From positions 1 through 64,000 of the forward strand of contig NZ_JAANAS010000116.1 in NCBI RefSeq assembly GCF_011089875.1: a DNA stretch of 64,000 nucleotides, written 5' to 3'. The notes under the pieces are model-generated. The model was given only the letters and a program-made list of their open reading frames with translations. It did not search any database and was not told the origin of the DNA. Below are positions 8,098 to 16,372 of this stretch, in pieces (position 1 is the stretch's first letter; each line of letters opens with the position of its first letter). The position numbers and the translations under genes were made by a program. The stretch is from Psychroflexus maritimus. GTDB taxonomy: Bacteria > Bacteroidota > Bacteroidia > Flavobacteriales > Flavobacteriaceae.

Positions 8098-10473
8098 ATG
8101 AATAGAATAGTTACTTCATTATTTCTAGTTTTTCTTTATTGTTTTCAAGTTGAAGCACAACAAACCGAGTTTAAAAGCTTTGAACAACAAAATGAATATT
8201 CATTTTTACTAGAAACTAATACGGGTTTTTATCAATTTGAATTTATCAATCGTGAAAGTTTACAAGTTAGTTTTTTAGCAGAAGCTACAGAAAAATTGCC
8301 GATGTCTCATGCTGTTGAAATTGCTGAATCAAAAGTATCGATTGAACCAAAAATCAGTAAAAAAACCATTCAGTTTTCAACTTACGGAATAGGCGTTGAG
8401 ATACAAAAACAGCCTTTTGAAATTCGCTACACCTATAAAGGCGAAGAATTGCTTCAACATAAAAATGGATTTTCAGCAGAAGCAGTAAAAGTAGATTTCA
8501 AAATAGATGAAAACGAAATTATAATGGGTGGCGGTGCTCGTGCTTTAGGAATGAATAGGAGAGGACATCAACTTCCTTTATACAATCGGGCGCATTACGG
8601 TTATGAAACCCGTTCAGAACAAATGAATTTTACTTTACCAATTGTTTTTTCATCCAAAAAGTATTTGCTTCATTTTGATAACCCAACTACAGGAAATTTG
8701 GATTTAGATTCGCAATTCAATAATACCATTACCTATCAGGCCTCATCTGGAGCCAAGCGTTTTCAACTAATAGCAGCAGAAAATTGGGAAAATATTCTTC
8801 AAAATTATACCACTTTAACAGGAAAACAACCTTTACCTGCACGTTGGACTTTAGGGAATTTTGCCAGTCGATTTGGTTATCATTCGCAAGAAGAAACCGA
8901 AATGACGGTTGCTAAATTTAAGAAAGAGCAAATTCCATTAGATGCGGTGATTTTAGATTTGTATTGGTTTGGAAAAGAAGTAATGGGCACGATGGGAAAT
9001 TTGGAATTTGAAAAAGATTCCTTCCCCAATCCTGAACGAATGATGAGAGGGTTGAAAAACAAAGGCATAAAAACCGTTTTAATTACCGAACCTTTTATGT
9101 TGAAGACTTCAAATCGTTGGGAAGAAGCGCTGCAAAATGATGTTTTAGTTAAAGATTCTACAGGACAAGCGGCAACCTATGATTTTTTCTTTGGAAATAC
9201 GGCACTAATTGACGTATTTGACCCTAAAGCTAAAAATTGGTTTTGGAATATTTATAAAAAACTAAAAGCGCAAGGCGCAACAGGTTGGTGGGGTGATTTA
9301 GGCGAACCCGAAGTGCATCCTGAACATTTAATACATTATGGCAATAAAAAAGCCAATGAAGTCCATAATATCTATGGAACAGAATGGGCGAAGATTATTT
9401 TTAACAATTACCAAAACGAATTTCCCAAAGAGCGTCCATTTATTTTGATGCGTGCCGGTTACTCTGGTGCACAAAAATATGCCATGATGCCATGGTCTGG
9501 CGATGTAAACCGAACCTGGGGCGGATTTCAGTCGCAACCTGAAATTTCTTTACAAATGGGAATGCAAGGCTTGGGTTATATGCATTCAGATTTAGGAGGG
9601 TTTGCAGGCGATTTGTTAGATGATGAGTTGTATGTTCGCTGGTTGCAATACGGTGTTTTTCAACCCATTTACAGACCACATGCACAAGAAGATGTAGCAG
9701 CAGAACCTGTTTTTAGAAGCGATTATGCCAAAAATTTAGCTAAAAAAGCCATCGAATTACGCTATCAATTATTACCGTATAATTACCAGTTGGCTTATGA
9801 AAATTCAACTTTAGGTTTGCCTTTGATGCGCCCTTTATTTATAGAAGAACCCAATCATTTTGAACTGTATAACATCAGCCAAACCTATTTATGGGGAAAT
9901 GATTTCTTGGTTTCGCCTGTTTTAGAAGCTGAACAAACAAAGAAAAAAGTATATTTTCCATCCACTAACAGTTGGTTTGATTTTTATACCAATGAAAAAT
10001 TTGCAGGTGGAAAGTATGTTTCTGTAGCTACCCAAGAAGAAAATATTCCTACTTTTGTTCGTGCCGGGGCGTTTATTCCTTTGGCTGAAATACATCAAAC
10101 AACAGAAGATTATCGATTTAATAACATCACTTTCAAGTATTATTTTGATGAAGCGGTTGAAGCTTCCCAACGAAGCTTTTATAATGACGATGGAAAAACG
10201 GCAAAGTCTTTTGAAAACAAAGCTTACGAAATACTTCATTTAGGCTTTGAACATTTTGAAGCGGTAAGTGAGCTTCAAATTGAGCATGAAGAAAAGCAAA
10301 ATTTCAATTCAGATTTAGATGAAATTCATTTGGAACTTATCAACTGGAAAAAAAGACCTACTTCAGTGCTTTATAATGGAAACTCAATTCCTTATGCCTA
10401 TGAAAATCAACGATTAATTATCAAAAACATTCCTATTCAGAAAGGAAAAACACAATTATTAATTAGACACTAA
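8098..10473 (+). CDS. GH31 alpha-glucosidase, exported
   Basis: This 791-residue protein carries a signal peptide (residues about 1-20, ending VEAQQ) and a GH31 catalytic barrel. The nucleophile is Asp400 in GWWGDLGEPE and the acid/base is Asp469 in MPWSGDVNRTW. HSDLGGF, a conserved GH31 motif, follows about 30 residues later. The N-terminal galactose-mutarotase-like domain occupies roughly residues 25-235. It would release glucose from the non-reducing ends of maltose and maltodextrins in the periplasm. The start lies 2 bases after the esterase stop. Strict alpha-1,4 specificity cannot be read from the sequence, and alpha-1,6 or alpha-1,3 activity is possible. Confidence 0.92.
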   Translation: MNRIVTSLFLVFLYCFQVEAQQTEFKSFEQQNEYSFLLETNTGFYQFEFINRESLQVSFLAEATEKLPMSHAVEIAESKVSIEPKISKKTIQFSTYGIGVEIQKQPFEIRYTYKGEELLQHKNGFSAEAVKVDFKIDENEIIMGGGARALGMNRRGHQLPLYNRAHYGYETRSEQMNFTLPIVFSSKKYLLHFDNPTTGNLDLDSQFNNTITYQASSGAKRFQLIAAENWENILQNYTTLTGKQPLPARWTLGNFASRFGYHSQEETEMTVAKFKKEQIPLDAVILDLYWFGKEVMGTMGNLEFEKDSFPNPERMMRGLKNKGIKTVLITEPFMLKTSNRWEEALQNDVLVKDSTGQAATYDFFFGNTALIDVFDPKAKNWFWNIYKKLKAQGATGWWGDLGEPEVHPEHLIHYGNKKANEVHNIYGTEWAKIIFNNYQNEFPKERPFILMRAGYSGAQKYAMMPWSGDVNRTWGGFQSQPEISLQMGMQGLGYMHSDLGGFAGDLLDDELYVRWLQYGVFQPIYRPHAQEDVAAEPVFRSDYAKNLAKKAIELRYQLLPYNYQLAYENSTLGLPLMRPLFIEEPNHFELYNISQTYLWGNDFLVSPVLEAEQTKKKVYFPSTNSWFDFYTNEKFAGGKYVSVATQEENIPTFVRAGAFIPLAEIHQTTEDYRFNNITFKYYFDEAVEASQRSFYNDDGKTAKSFENKAYEILHLGFEHFEAVSELQIEHEEKQNFNSDLDEIHLELINWKKRPTSVLYNGNSIPYAYENQRLIIKNIPIQKGKTQLLIRH

Positions 10474-10483
10474 AATTAAAAAC

Positions 10484-11926
10484 ATGAACAAATTAATTAG
10501 TTTAGGATTTTGCGTTTTACTTTTCGCATCATGCGCAGAAGTAAAGAAAGAAGAAGCTAAAAAACCTTTAGAAAAAGAAGAGCAATCTCAAGAATTGAAA
10601 GTTAGCAATGAAGCTTTAGAATCGGCTGTGATTTACGAAGCCAACATTCGTCAATATTCGCCAGAAGGAACTTTTGAAGAATTTACCAAAGATATTCCGC
10701 AATTAAAGGAGTTAGGTGTGAAAGTAATTTGGTTGATGCCTATTTACCCGATTTCGATGAAAAACAGAAAGGCCACTGATGATTTGTCTATTGAAGATAT
10801 TGAAGACGAAAAAGAACGTGAGAAATACCTTGGAAGCTATTATGCGATTTCAGATTATACCGCTGTTAATCCAGAATTTGGAAACATGGAAGATTTTGAG
10901 AATTTGGTTGAAACTGCGCATGAAAATGGAATGTATGTGATTTTAGATTGGGTAGCTAATCACACTGGCTGGGACCATGCTTGGCTAGAAGAACATCCTC
11001 AATATTACGTAAAGAACAAAGATGGAGAAATCACCGATCCAATCAATACAGAAACTGGTGAAACTTGGGGATGGACCGATGTTGCTCATTTGGACTATGA
11101 CAATCAGGAGCTTAGAGAAGCCATGAAAAACGAAATGAAATTTTGGGTGGAGGAAATGAATGTGGATGGTTTTCGATGTGATGTAGCTGGAGAAGTGCCT
11201 ACCGATTTTTGGGAGCCTACTGTAGCCGAGTTACAAAGCATTAAGCCCTTGTTCATGTTGGCGGAAAGCGAGAAAAAGGATTTATTTCATGAGGCTTTTG
11301 ATATGGGGTATAATTGGGAAGGTCACCACATTAAAAATGAACTAGCCCAAGGAAAAATGAAGGTCTCTGATTGGGATGATTATATGGCGAAGATTGATAC
11401 CACTTACCAAAAAGATGATTATTTAATGAATTTCTTAACCAACCATGATGAAAATTCATGGAATGGAACCATTGACGAAAGAATGGGAGATGCTAAATGG
11501 GCTATGCTTGGATTAGTTTATACCTTACCAGGAATGCCTTTAATTTATAGTGGCCAGGAATACGATATGGGCCACCGATTAAAGTTTTTTGAAAAAGATG
11601 AAATTCCGAAAGAAAAAGGCAAAATGTGGCCGATGTTAGAAAAGTTAGGTAAATTAAAGAAGACTAATAAAGCTCTTCACGGGGCAAAAGAAAGTGCCGA
11701 TTATGAACGATTAACAACTTCTGATGACGAATACGTGCTGGCCTTTAAACGTGAAAAAGACGGTGATGTAGTGGTGTTTATTGCTAATTTTACCGATGAG
11801 GAAAGAAGCTTTAGCCTTGATTTTGAAGGAGAATTCACAGATTTTGAAACGGGTGAACAAGATTTTATACATCTAAAAGAAGAAATGACTTACCCAGCTT
11901 GGGGATATCAGATTTTAGTAAAATAA
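10484..11926 (+). CDS. Lipoprotein GH13 alpha-amylase family enzyme
   Basis: A 480-residue GH13 enzyme with a lipobox (LFASC, Cys17) followed by a charged Lys/Glu-rich linker to about residue 42. This is the usual form of a lipid-anchored, surface or periplasmic enzyme. Catalytic residues are Asp233 (DGFRCDVAGEV), Glu261 (LAESEK) and Asp322 (FLTNHDENSW). It lacks the N-terminal beta domain of the SusA-like enzyme encoded upstream, so the two GH13 proteins are not simple duplicates. Initial endo-cleavage of starch or large maltodextrins is the likely role. It is the last gene of the operon and is followed at once by a hairpin terminator. Confidence 0.9.
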   Translation: MNKLISLGFCVLLFASCAEVKKEEAKKPLEKEEQSQELKVSNEALESAVIYEANIRQYSPEGTFEEFTKDIPQLKELGVKVIWLMPIYPISMKNRKATDDLSIEDIEDEKEREKYLGSYYAISDYTAVNPEFGNMEDFENLVETAHENGMYVILDWVANHTGWDHAWLEEHPQYYVKNKDGEITDPINTETGETWGWTDVAHLDYDNQELREAMKNEMKFWVEEMNVDGFRCDVAGEVPTDFWEPTVAELQSIKPLFMLAESEKKDLFHEAFDMGYNWEGHHIKNELAQGKMKVSDWDDYMAKIDTTYQKDDYLMNFLTNHDENSWNGTIDERMGDAKWAMLGLVYTLPGMPLIYSGQEYDMGHRLKFFEKDEIPKEKGKMWPMLEKLGKLKKTNKALHGAKESADYERLTTSDDEYVLAFKREKDGDVVVFIANFTDEERSFSLDFEGEFTDFETGEQDFIHLKEEMTYPAWGYQILVK

Positions 11927-11946
11927 TTAACTCGGTTTGAATAGCT

Positions 11947-11982
11947 TAAAAACCACTTTCATTTTTTGGAGGTGGTTTTTTA
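11947..11982 (+). terminator. Rho-independent terminator of the maltose operon
   Basis: AAAAACCAC (11948-11956) pairs with GTGGTTTTT (11972-11980), and the right arm runs on into a short T-run. It lies about 20 bases after the last operon gene. Confidence 0.75.
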
Positions 11983-12255
11983 TATGTTTAACCATTGGTT
12001 TTAATTTCCTGATTTGAAAATTTCAAAAGTAATTAAAAATATTGATTGAAATAATGAAATAGTGAGCCTTAGGATTTCTAATTATAGAAATGAACTATTT
12101 ACCATTTCATAGAACTATTATGTTGTAAAAGGGACAGCACTCCATTTTTCTTAATTTATCTTGCCTGGGTTTCACAAATTTCAATTAAGTAATCGCTATT
12201 CGGCGGAATATTATTAATTTAGCATTTTTAAAATTTTGAAGAAAAATCGAAGGAT
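11983..12255. other. Intergenic region before lpdA
   Basis: AT-rich sequence without a credible reading frame. TAATTTAG near 12213 is one mismatch away from the TAnnTTTG -7 consensus and could be the lpdA promoter. I see no repeat or RNA structure. Confidence 0.4.
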
Positions 12256-13647
12256 ATGAGTAAATACGATGTTATTGTTTTAGGAAGCGGTCCAGGTGGA
12301 TATGTTACGGCCATTAGGGCTTCGCAGTTAGGAATGAAAACTGCTGTAATTGAAAAAGAAAGCCTTGGTGGGGTTTGCTTAAACTGGGGTTGTATTCCTA
12401 CAAAAGCTTTGCTTAAAAGTGCTAAAGTATTTGACTTTTTGAAGCATGCTGATGACTACGGATTAAAAGTAGAGAAGGCAGATAAAGATTTTACTGCCGT
12501 TGTAAAAAGAAGTAGAAATGTAGCTAACGGAATGAGCAAAGGTGTTCAATTCTTGATGAAAAAAAATAAAATTGACGTTATTGAAGGTCATGGTAAAGTA
12601 AAACCTGGCAAAAAAGTAAGCGTTGAAGATAAAGACGGTAAATCTAAAGACTACGAAGCCAAACATATAATTATTGCTACGGGTGCACGTTCTAGAGAAT
12701 TGCCTTCATTGCCTCAAGACGGTAAGAAAGTAATTGGTTACCGTAAAGCTATGACTTTAGAAAAACAACCTGAATCCATGATTGTGGTTGGCTCTGGAGC
12801 CATTGGTGTAGAGTTTGCAAGCTTTTACAATTCTATGGGCACAAAAGTTACTATTGTTGAGTTTCAGCCACGAATTGTACCTGTTGAAGATGAAGATATT
12901 TCAAAAGGATTCGAAAAAATCTACAAGAAAAAAGGAATCAAAATCATGACTAATTCTTCTGTAGAAAAAGTAGATACTTCAGGGAAAAAAGTAAAAGCTA
13001 CAGTTAAAACCAAAAAAGGAGAAGAAATTCTTGAAGCAGATGTTGTTCTTTCTGCAGTTGGAATTAAAACAAACATCGAAAACATAGGTCTTGAAGAAGT
13101 TGGAATTAAAACCGATCAAGACAAGATTGTAGTGAATGATTACTACCAAACTAATGTGCCCGGTTATTACGCTATTGGTGATGTTACTCATGGTCCTGCC
13201 TTGGCTCACGTAGCTTCAGCTGAAGGAATTCTTTGCGTAGAGAAAATTTCAGGAATGAAAGTAGAAGCTTTAGATTACGGAAATATTCCTGGATGTACCT
13301 ATTCAAATCCAGAAATTGCTTCGGTTGGAATGACTGAAAAACAAGCCAAAGAAGCAGGTTATGAACTTAAAGTAGGTAAATTCCCTTTCTCTGCTTCTGG
13401 TAAAGCAAGCGCTGAAGGAAGTAAAGATGGATTTGTAAAAGTGATTTTTGACGCTAAGTATGGCGAGTGGTTAGGTTGCCACATGTTAGGTGCAGGTGTA
13501 ACCGATATGATTGCTGAAGCCGTTTTAGGTAGAAAATTAGAAACTACTGGGCATGAAGTATTAAAAACTGTTCATCCACACCCAACTATGAGTGAGGCTG
13601 TGATGGAAGCAGTTGCAGATGCCTATGACGAAGTGATTCACTTGTAA
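12256..13647 (+). CDS. lpdA: Dihydrolipoyl dehydrogenase (E3)
   Basis: This FAD flavoprotein of 463 residues reoxidises the dihydrolipoyl groups of the pyruvate, 2-oxoglutarate or branched-chain dehydrogenase complexes, or of the glycine cleavage system, reducing NAD+. The FAD-binding motif GSGPGG is at residues 10-15, the redox disulfide is Cys41/Cys46 (GGVCLNWGCIPTK), a second Rossmann motif GSGAIGVEF lies near 178, and the His442/Glu447 pair sits in HPHPTMSE at the C-terminus. Length and motifs are complete. No E1 or E2 subunit genes are adjacent, so which complex it serves is open. A gcvT gene of the glycine cleavage system lies far away at 51348-52430. Confidence 0.96.
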   Translation: MSKYDVIVLGSGPGGYVTAIRASQLGMKTAVIEKESLGGVCLNWGCIPTKALLKSAKVFDFLKHADDYGLKVEKADKDFTAVVKRSRNVANGMSKGVQFLMKKNKIDVIEGHGKVKPGKKVSVEDKDGKSKDYEAKHIIIATGARSRELPSLPQDGKKVIGYRKAMTLEKQPESMIVVGSGAIGVEFASFYNSMGTKVTIVEFQPRIVPVEDEDISKGFEKIYKKKGIKIMTNSSVEKVDTSGKKVKATVKTKKGEEILEADVVLSAVGIKTNIENIGLEEVGIKTDQDKIVVNDYYQTNVPGYYAIGDVTHGPALAHVASAEGILCVEKISGMKVEALDYGNIPGCTYSNPEIASVGMTEKQAKEAGYELKVGKFPFSASGKASAEGSKDGFVKVIFDAKYGEWLGCHMLGAGVTDMIAEAVLGRKLETTGHEVLKTVHPHPTMSEAVMEAVADAYDEVIHL

Positions 13648-13681
13648 ATTTTCCAAATAATAATATTGAAGATAAATAAAA

Positions 13682-13750
13682 TCTCTGCTTGTTTTTTGCC
13701 TTTACGAAATCAGTAAAATCGAATAGGTATGAAAAAAGCAGAGTTTTTTT
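13682..13750 (+). terminator. Probable terminator after lpdA
   Basis: CTCTGC (13683-13688) pairs with GCAGAG (13738-13743), followed by seven Ts. The arms extend through T-run/A-run pairing. The loop is long, about 49 bases, so the call is moderate. Confidence 0.5.
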
Positions 13751-13788
13751 AATGAGTTATTTACTGAAAGCATAAATCATAAAAACAA

Positions 13789-14586
13789 ATGAAACACATA
13801 ACTAGCTTTCAAAACCCAAGTATAAAAAACTTGCTTCAGTTGCAATCAAAGTCGAAGCAAAGACGAAAGCAAAATGTATTTGTGGTGGAAGGGCAACAGG
13901 AAGTAGATTTATGCCAATCAAGTGGATTTGAGTTTGTGGAGGTTTACTTTTGTCCAGAGTTGTATGATGAAGCCAAGTTGAAGTCTGTTGCATTAAACAA
14001 TGCTGAGGTAAATTCAGTTTCAGAAAAAATCTATCAAAAAATAGCCTATCGAGGAGGGACTGAGGGCATAATAGCTATTGTGAAAGCCAAAAAAAGCACA
14101 ATAGCTGAAGTGAAATTCGCTAACCAAACCCCTTTAATTCTTGTTGTTGAAGCTCCAGAAAAGCCAGGAAATATTGGCGCATTGTTAAGAACGGCCGATG
14201 CCTCTGGAGTAGATGCTGTATTGATAGCCGATTTAAAAACCGATCTTTATCATCCAAACACTATACGTTCTAGTGTAGGAACAGTATTTACCAATCAAAT
14301 AGGAGTGGGTACTTCTACTGAAATAATTAATTTTCTTCAGTCTAATTCAATAGCCATTTACGCGGCTATTTTACAAGAAGCAAAAGACTACACAGCAATT
14401 GATTTTACTTCTGCGTCGGCATTAGTAGTAGGTACAGAATCTTCAGGATTGACAGAACAATGGCGAGAAGCATCGCGACAAAATATAATTATTCCTATGC
14501 AAGGAAAAGTTGATTCTATGAATGTTTCAGTAGCAACTGGTGTACTTCTTTTTGAAGCTGTAAGGCAAAGAAAAACAAGTACCTAA
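13789..14586 (+). CDS. TrmH/SpoU-family RNA 2'-O-ribose methyltransferase
   Basis: A 265-residue SPOUT-class methyltransferase that should transfer a methyl group from S-adenosylmethionine to a ribose 2'-hydroxyl in rRNA or tRNA. The N-terminal 90 residues form the substrate-binding domain (SKQRRKQNVFVVEGQQEV). The knot domain carries the three SpoU motifs: NIGALLRTADASG (near 126), GTESSGL (near 209) and IPMQGKVDSMNVSVA (near 232). The exact target nucleotide cannot be told from the sequence, and RlmB-like or TrmH-like activity is possible. It follows a terminator and is probably transcribed independently of lpdA. Confidence 0.9.
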   Translation: MKHITSFQNPSIKNLLQLQSKSKQRRKQNVFVVEGQQEVDLCQSSGFEFVEVYFCPELYDEAKLKSVALNNAEVNSVSEKIYQKIAYRGGTEGIIAIVKAKKSTIAEVKFANQTPLILVVEAPEKPGNIGALLRTADASGVDAVLIADLKTDLYHPNTIRSSVGTVFTNQIGVGTSTEIINFLQSNSIAIYAAILQEAKDYTAIDFTSASALVVGTESSGLTEQWREASRQNIIIPMQGKVDSMNVSVATGVLLFEAVRQRKTST

Positions 14587-14676
14587 GCTTTGTAAATTTT
14601 CAAAAAAATGAGTTTATGCTTTTTAAATTCAGTAGAATTTATTTATTTTGAAACACTAACAACCAATTCTAAAAAC

Positions 14677-16368
14677 ATGTTTCGATTTATTTTAAGTTCG
14701 TTTTTCTTTTTTCCACTATTGATTTTCTCACAAATTAATGTGCCTCAAGAGTATTTTAAAAAACCAATGGACATTCCTTTAGTTTTATCAGGAACTTTTG
14801 GAGAGCTTAGGTCTAATCATTTTCATGCTGGAATTGATATAAAAACCAATCAAGAAATAGGCTTGCCTGTAAAGGCATCAGCCGAAGGTTATATTAGCCG
14901 GATTAAAATTCAGCGGTTTGGTTATGGAAGAGCTTTATACATTCAGCATCCTAACGGATACCAAAGTGTTTATGCCCATTTAAGTAAGTTTAACGAAGAA
15001 ATTGAAGCTTTTGTTAAGCAAAAACAATACGAAGAAGAATCCTATGAGATTGAACTTTTTCCTGAAGAAAATCAATTTCAAGTAAAGCAAGGAGAAATCA
15101 TTGCTTTATCGGGTAATTCGGGTTCTAGTGGCGGTCCGCATCTGCATTTTGAAATTCGCGATTCGTCTTCTCGTCCTATGAATCCATTTCTGTTTGGTTT
15201 TGAAGAAATTGAAGATACAAGAAAACCTAGAATAGGAAGTCTTTGGGCTTATACTTTTGGAAATGAATCTCAAGTTGGAGGAATTCAAGGCAGACAACGC
15301 ATACAATTGTTTCAAACCCAAGGAGGAGATTACAAGACAAATCCTATAAAAGCAAAAGGAAAAATTGGCTTTGGTTTAAGTACAGATGATCAACTTAATT
15401 TAGCGATAAATAGAAACGGAGTATATAAAATTGAATCCTTTCTTAATGGCGCAAAACACTTTGAGCTTGCCTATAACCTTTTTTCTTTTGCAGAAACAAG
15501 ATACTTAAATTCGGCGATAGATTACGGATATTTCAAGGAGCATAAAAAGAAAATTCAGAAGCTTTTTATACCTGAGAATAATCCGTTAAGCGTCTATACT
15601 TTTAATAATAAAAGAGGTGTTTTAGAAATTTTAACTAATGATTTTTCCTTCAATTACGAAATTAAAATCTATGATTTTGCGGGTAATACAAGACGCATTC
15701 AAATACCTATTGAATATTCTGAATTACCTATCACTCAGGTGCTTCCCAAAGAAGAAACACCTTATTTTGCTTATGCTCAGCAAGCCACTGTCTTTGAAGA
15801 TAAAAATATTGATGTTTATATACCAAAAGGCGCATTGTATGAAGATACTTACTTGAAAATTGAATTTAGTAAGAACGCTGTTAACTTACATGACTATAGA
15901 ACACCACTTCATAAAAACATACAATTAGGCTTTGATTTACCCAGTTATAGTGATTTGAGCCAAGCTTATATTGCCAATGTTATGCCTTGGGGAACTAAAT
16001 TTTATGTAAACACCAAGCAAAAAAGTAATCGCCTAACTGCTACAACCAAAACTTTTGGAAAGTTTGAATTAGCCTTTGACCGGACACCTCCAACAATAAA
16101 TCCATTAAATTTTCGTAATAAGAAGTGGATGTCTAATTACAACACCTTAGAAGTTGAAATTGATGACAAAGAAACAGGGATTCAGGATTACAGAGCAACA
16201 GTAAATGGTAATTTCTTATTAATGGAATACGATTATAAGACCAAACAATTAACCCATTATTTTGAAGAAGGTGTTTTTAAAGACGGAAAAAACGATTTTA
16301 AGCTGATTGTTACCGATAAAGTGGGAAATACAACTATATTTGAAGCTGAAATTTACAGGAAAAATTAA
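14677..16368 (+). CDS. M23 (LytM) metallopeptidase, exported
   Basis: A zinc peptidase expected to cut peptidoglycan cross-bridges in the periplasm. The frame is open from an ATG at 14608, but I chose 14677 because a signal peptide starts there (MFRFILSSFFFFPLLIFSQ), giving 563 residues. Zinc ligands are His50 and Asp54 in HFHAGID and His157 in HLHFEIRD, with His101 and His155 as the conserved catalytic histidines. The remainder, residues about 180-560, is a long beta-rich region with no family I recognise, ending in an Ig-like segment (DRTPPTINPLNFRNKKW). Complete metal ligands suggest an active enzyme, not a degenerate scaffold. The next gene starts 4 bases downstream. Confidence 0.88.
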   Translation: MFRFILSSFFFFPLLIFSQINVPQEYFKKPMDIPLVLSGTFGELRSNHFHAGIDIKTNQEIGLPVKASAEGYISRIKIQRFGYGRALYIQHPNGYQSVYAHLSKFNEEIEAFVKQKQYEEESYEIELFPEENQFQVKQGEIIALSGNSGSSGGPHLHFEIRDSSSRPMNPFLFGFEEIEDTRKPRIGSLWAYTFGNESQVGGIQGRQRIQLFQTQGGDYKTNPIKAKGKIGFGLSTDDQLNLAINRNGVYKIESFLNGAKHFELAYNLFSFAETRYLNSAIDYGYFKEHKKKIQKLFIPENNPLSVYTFNNKRGVLEILTNDFSFNYEIKIYDFAGNTRRIQIPIEYSELPITQVLPKEETPYFAYAQQATVFEDKNIDVYIPKGALYEDTYLKIEFSKNAVNLHDYRTPLHKNIQLGFDLPSYSDLSQAYIANVMPWGTKFYVNTKQKSNRLTATTKTFGKFELAFDRTPPTINPLNFRNKKWMSNYNTLEVEIDDKETGIQDYRATVNGNFLLMEYDYKTKQLTHYFEEGVFKDGKNDFKLIVTDKVGNTTIFEAEIYRKN

Positions 16369-16372
16369 TTCA

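Noticed and set aside
14608-14676. Longer N-terminus of the M23 peptidase
   Set aside because: The extra 23 residues precede a complete signal peptide and would bury it.
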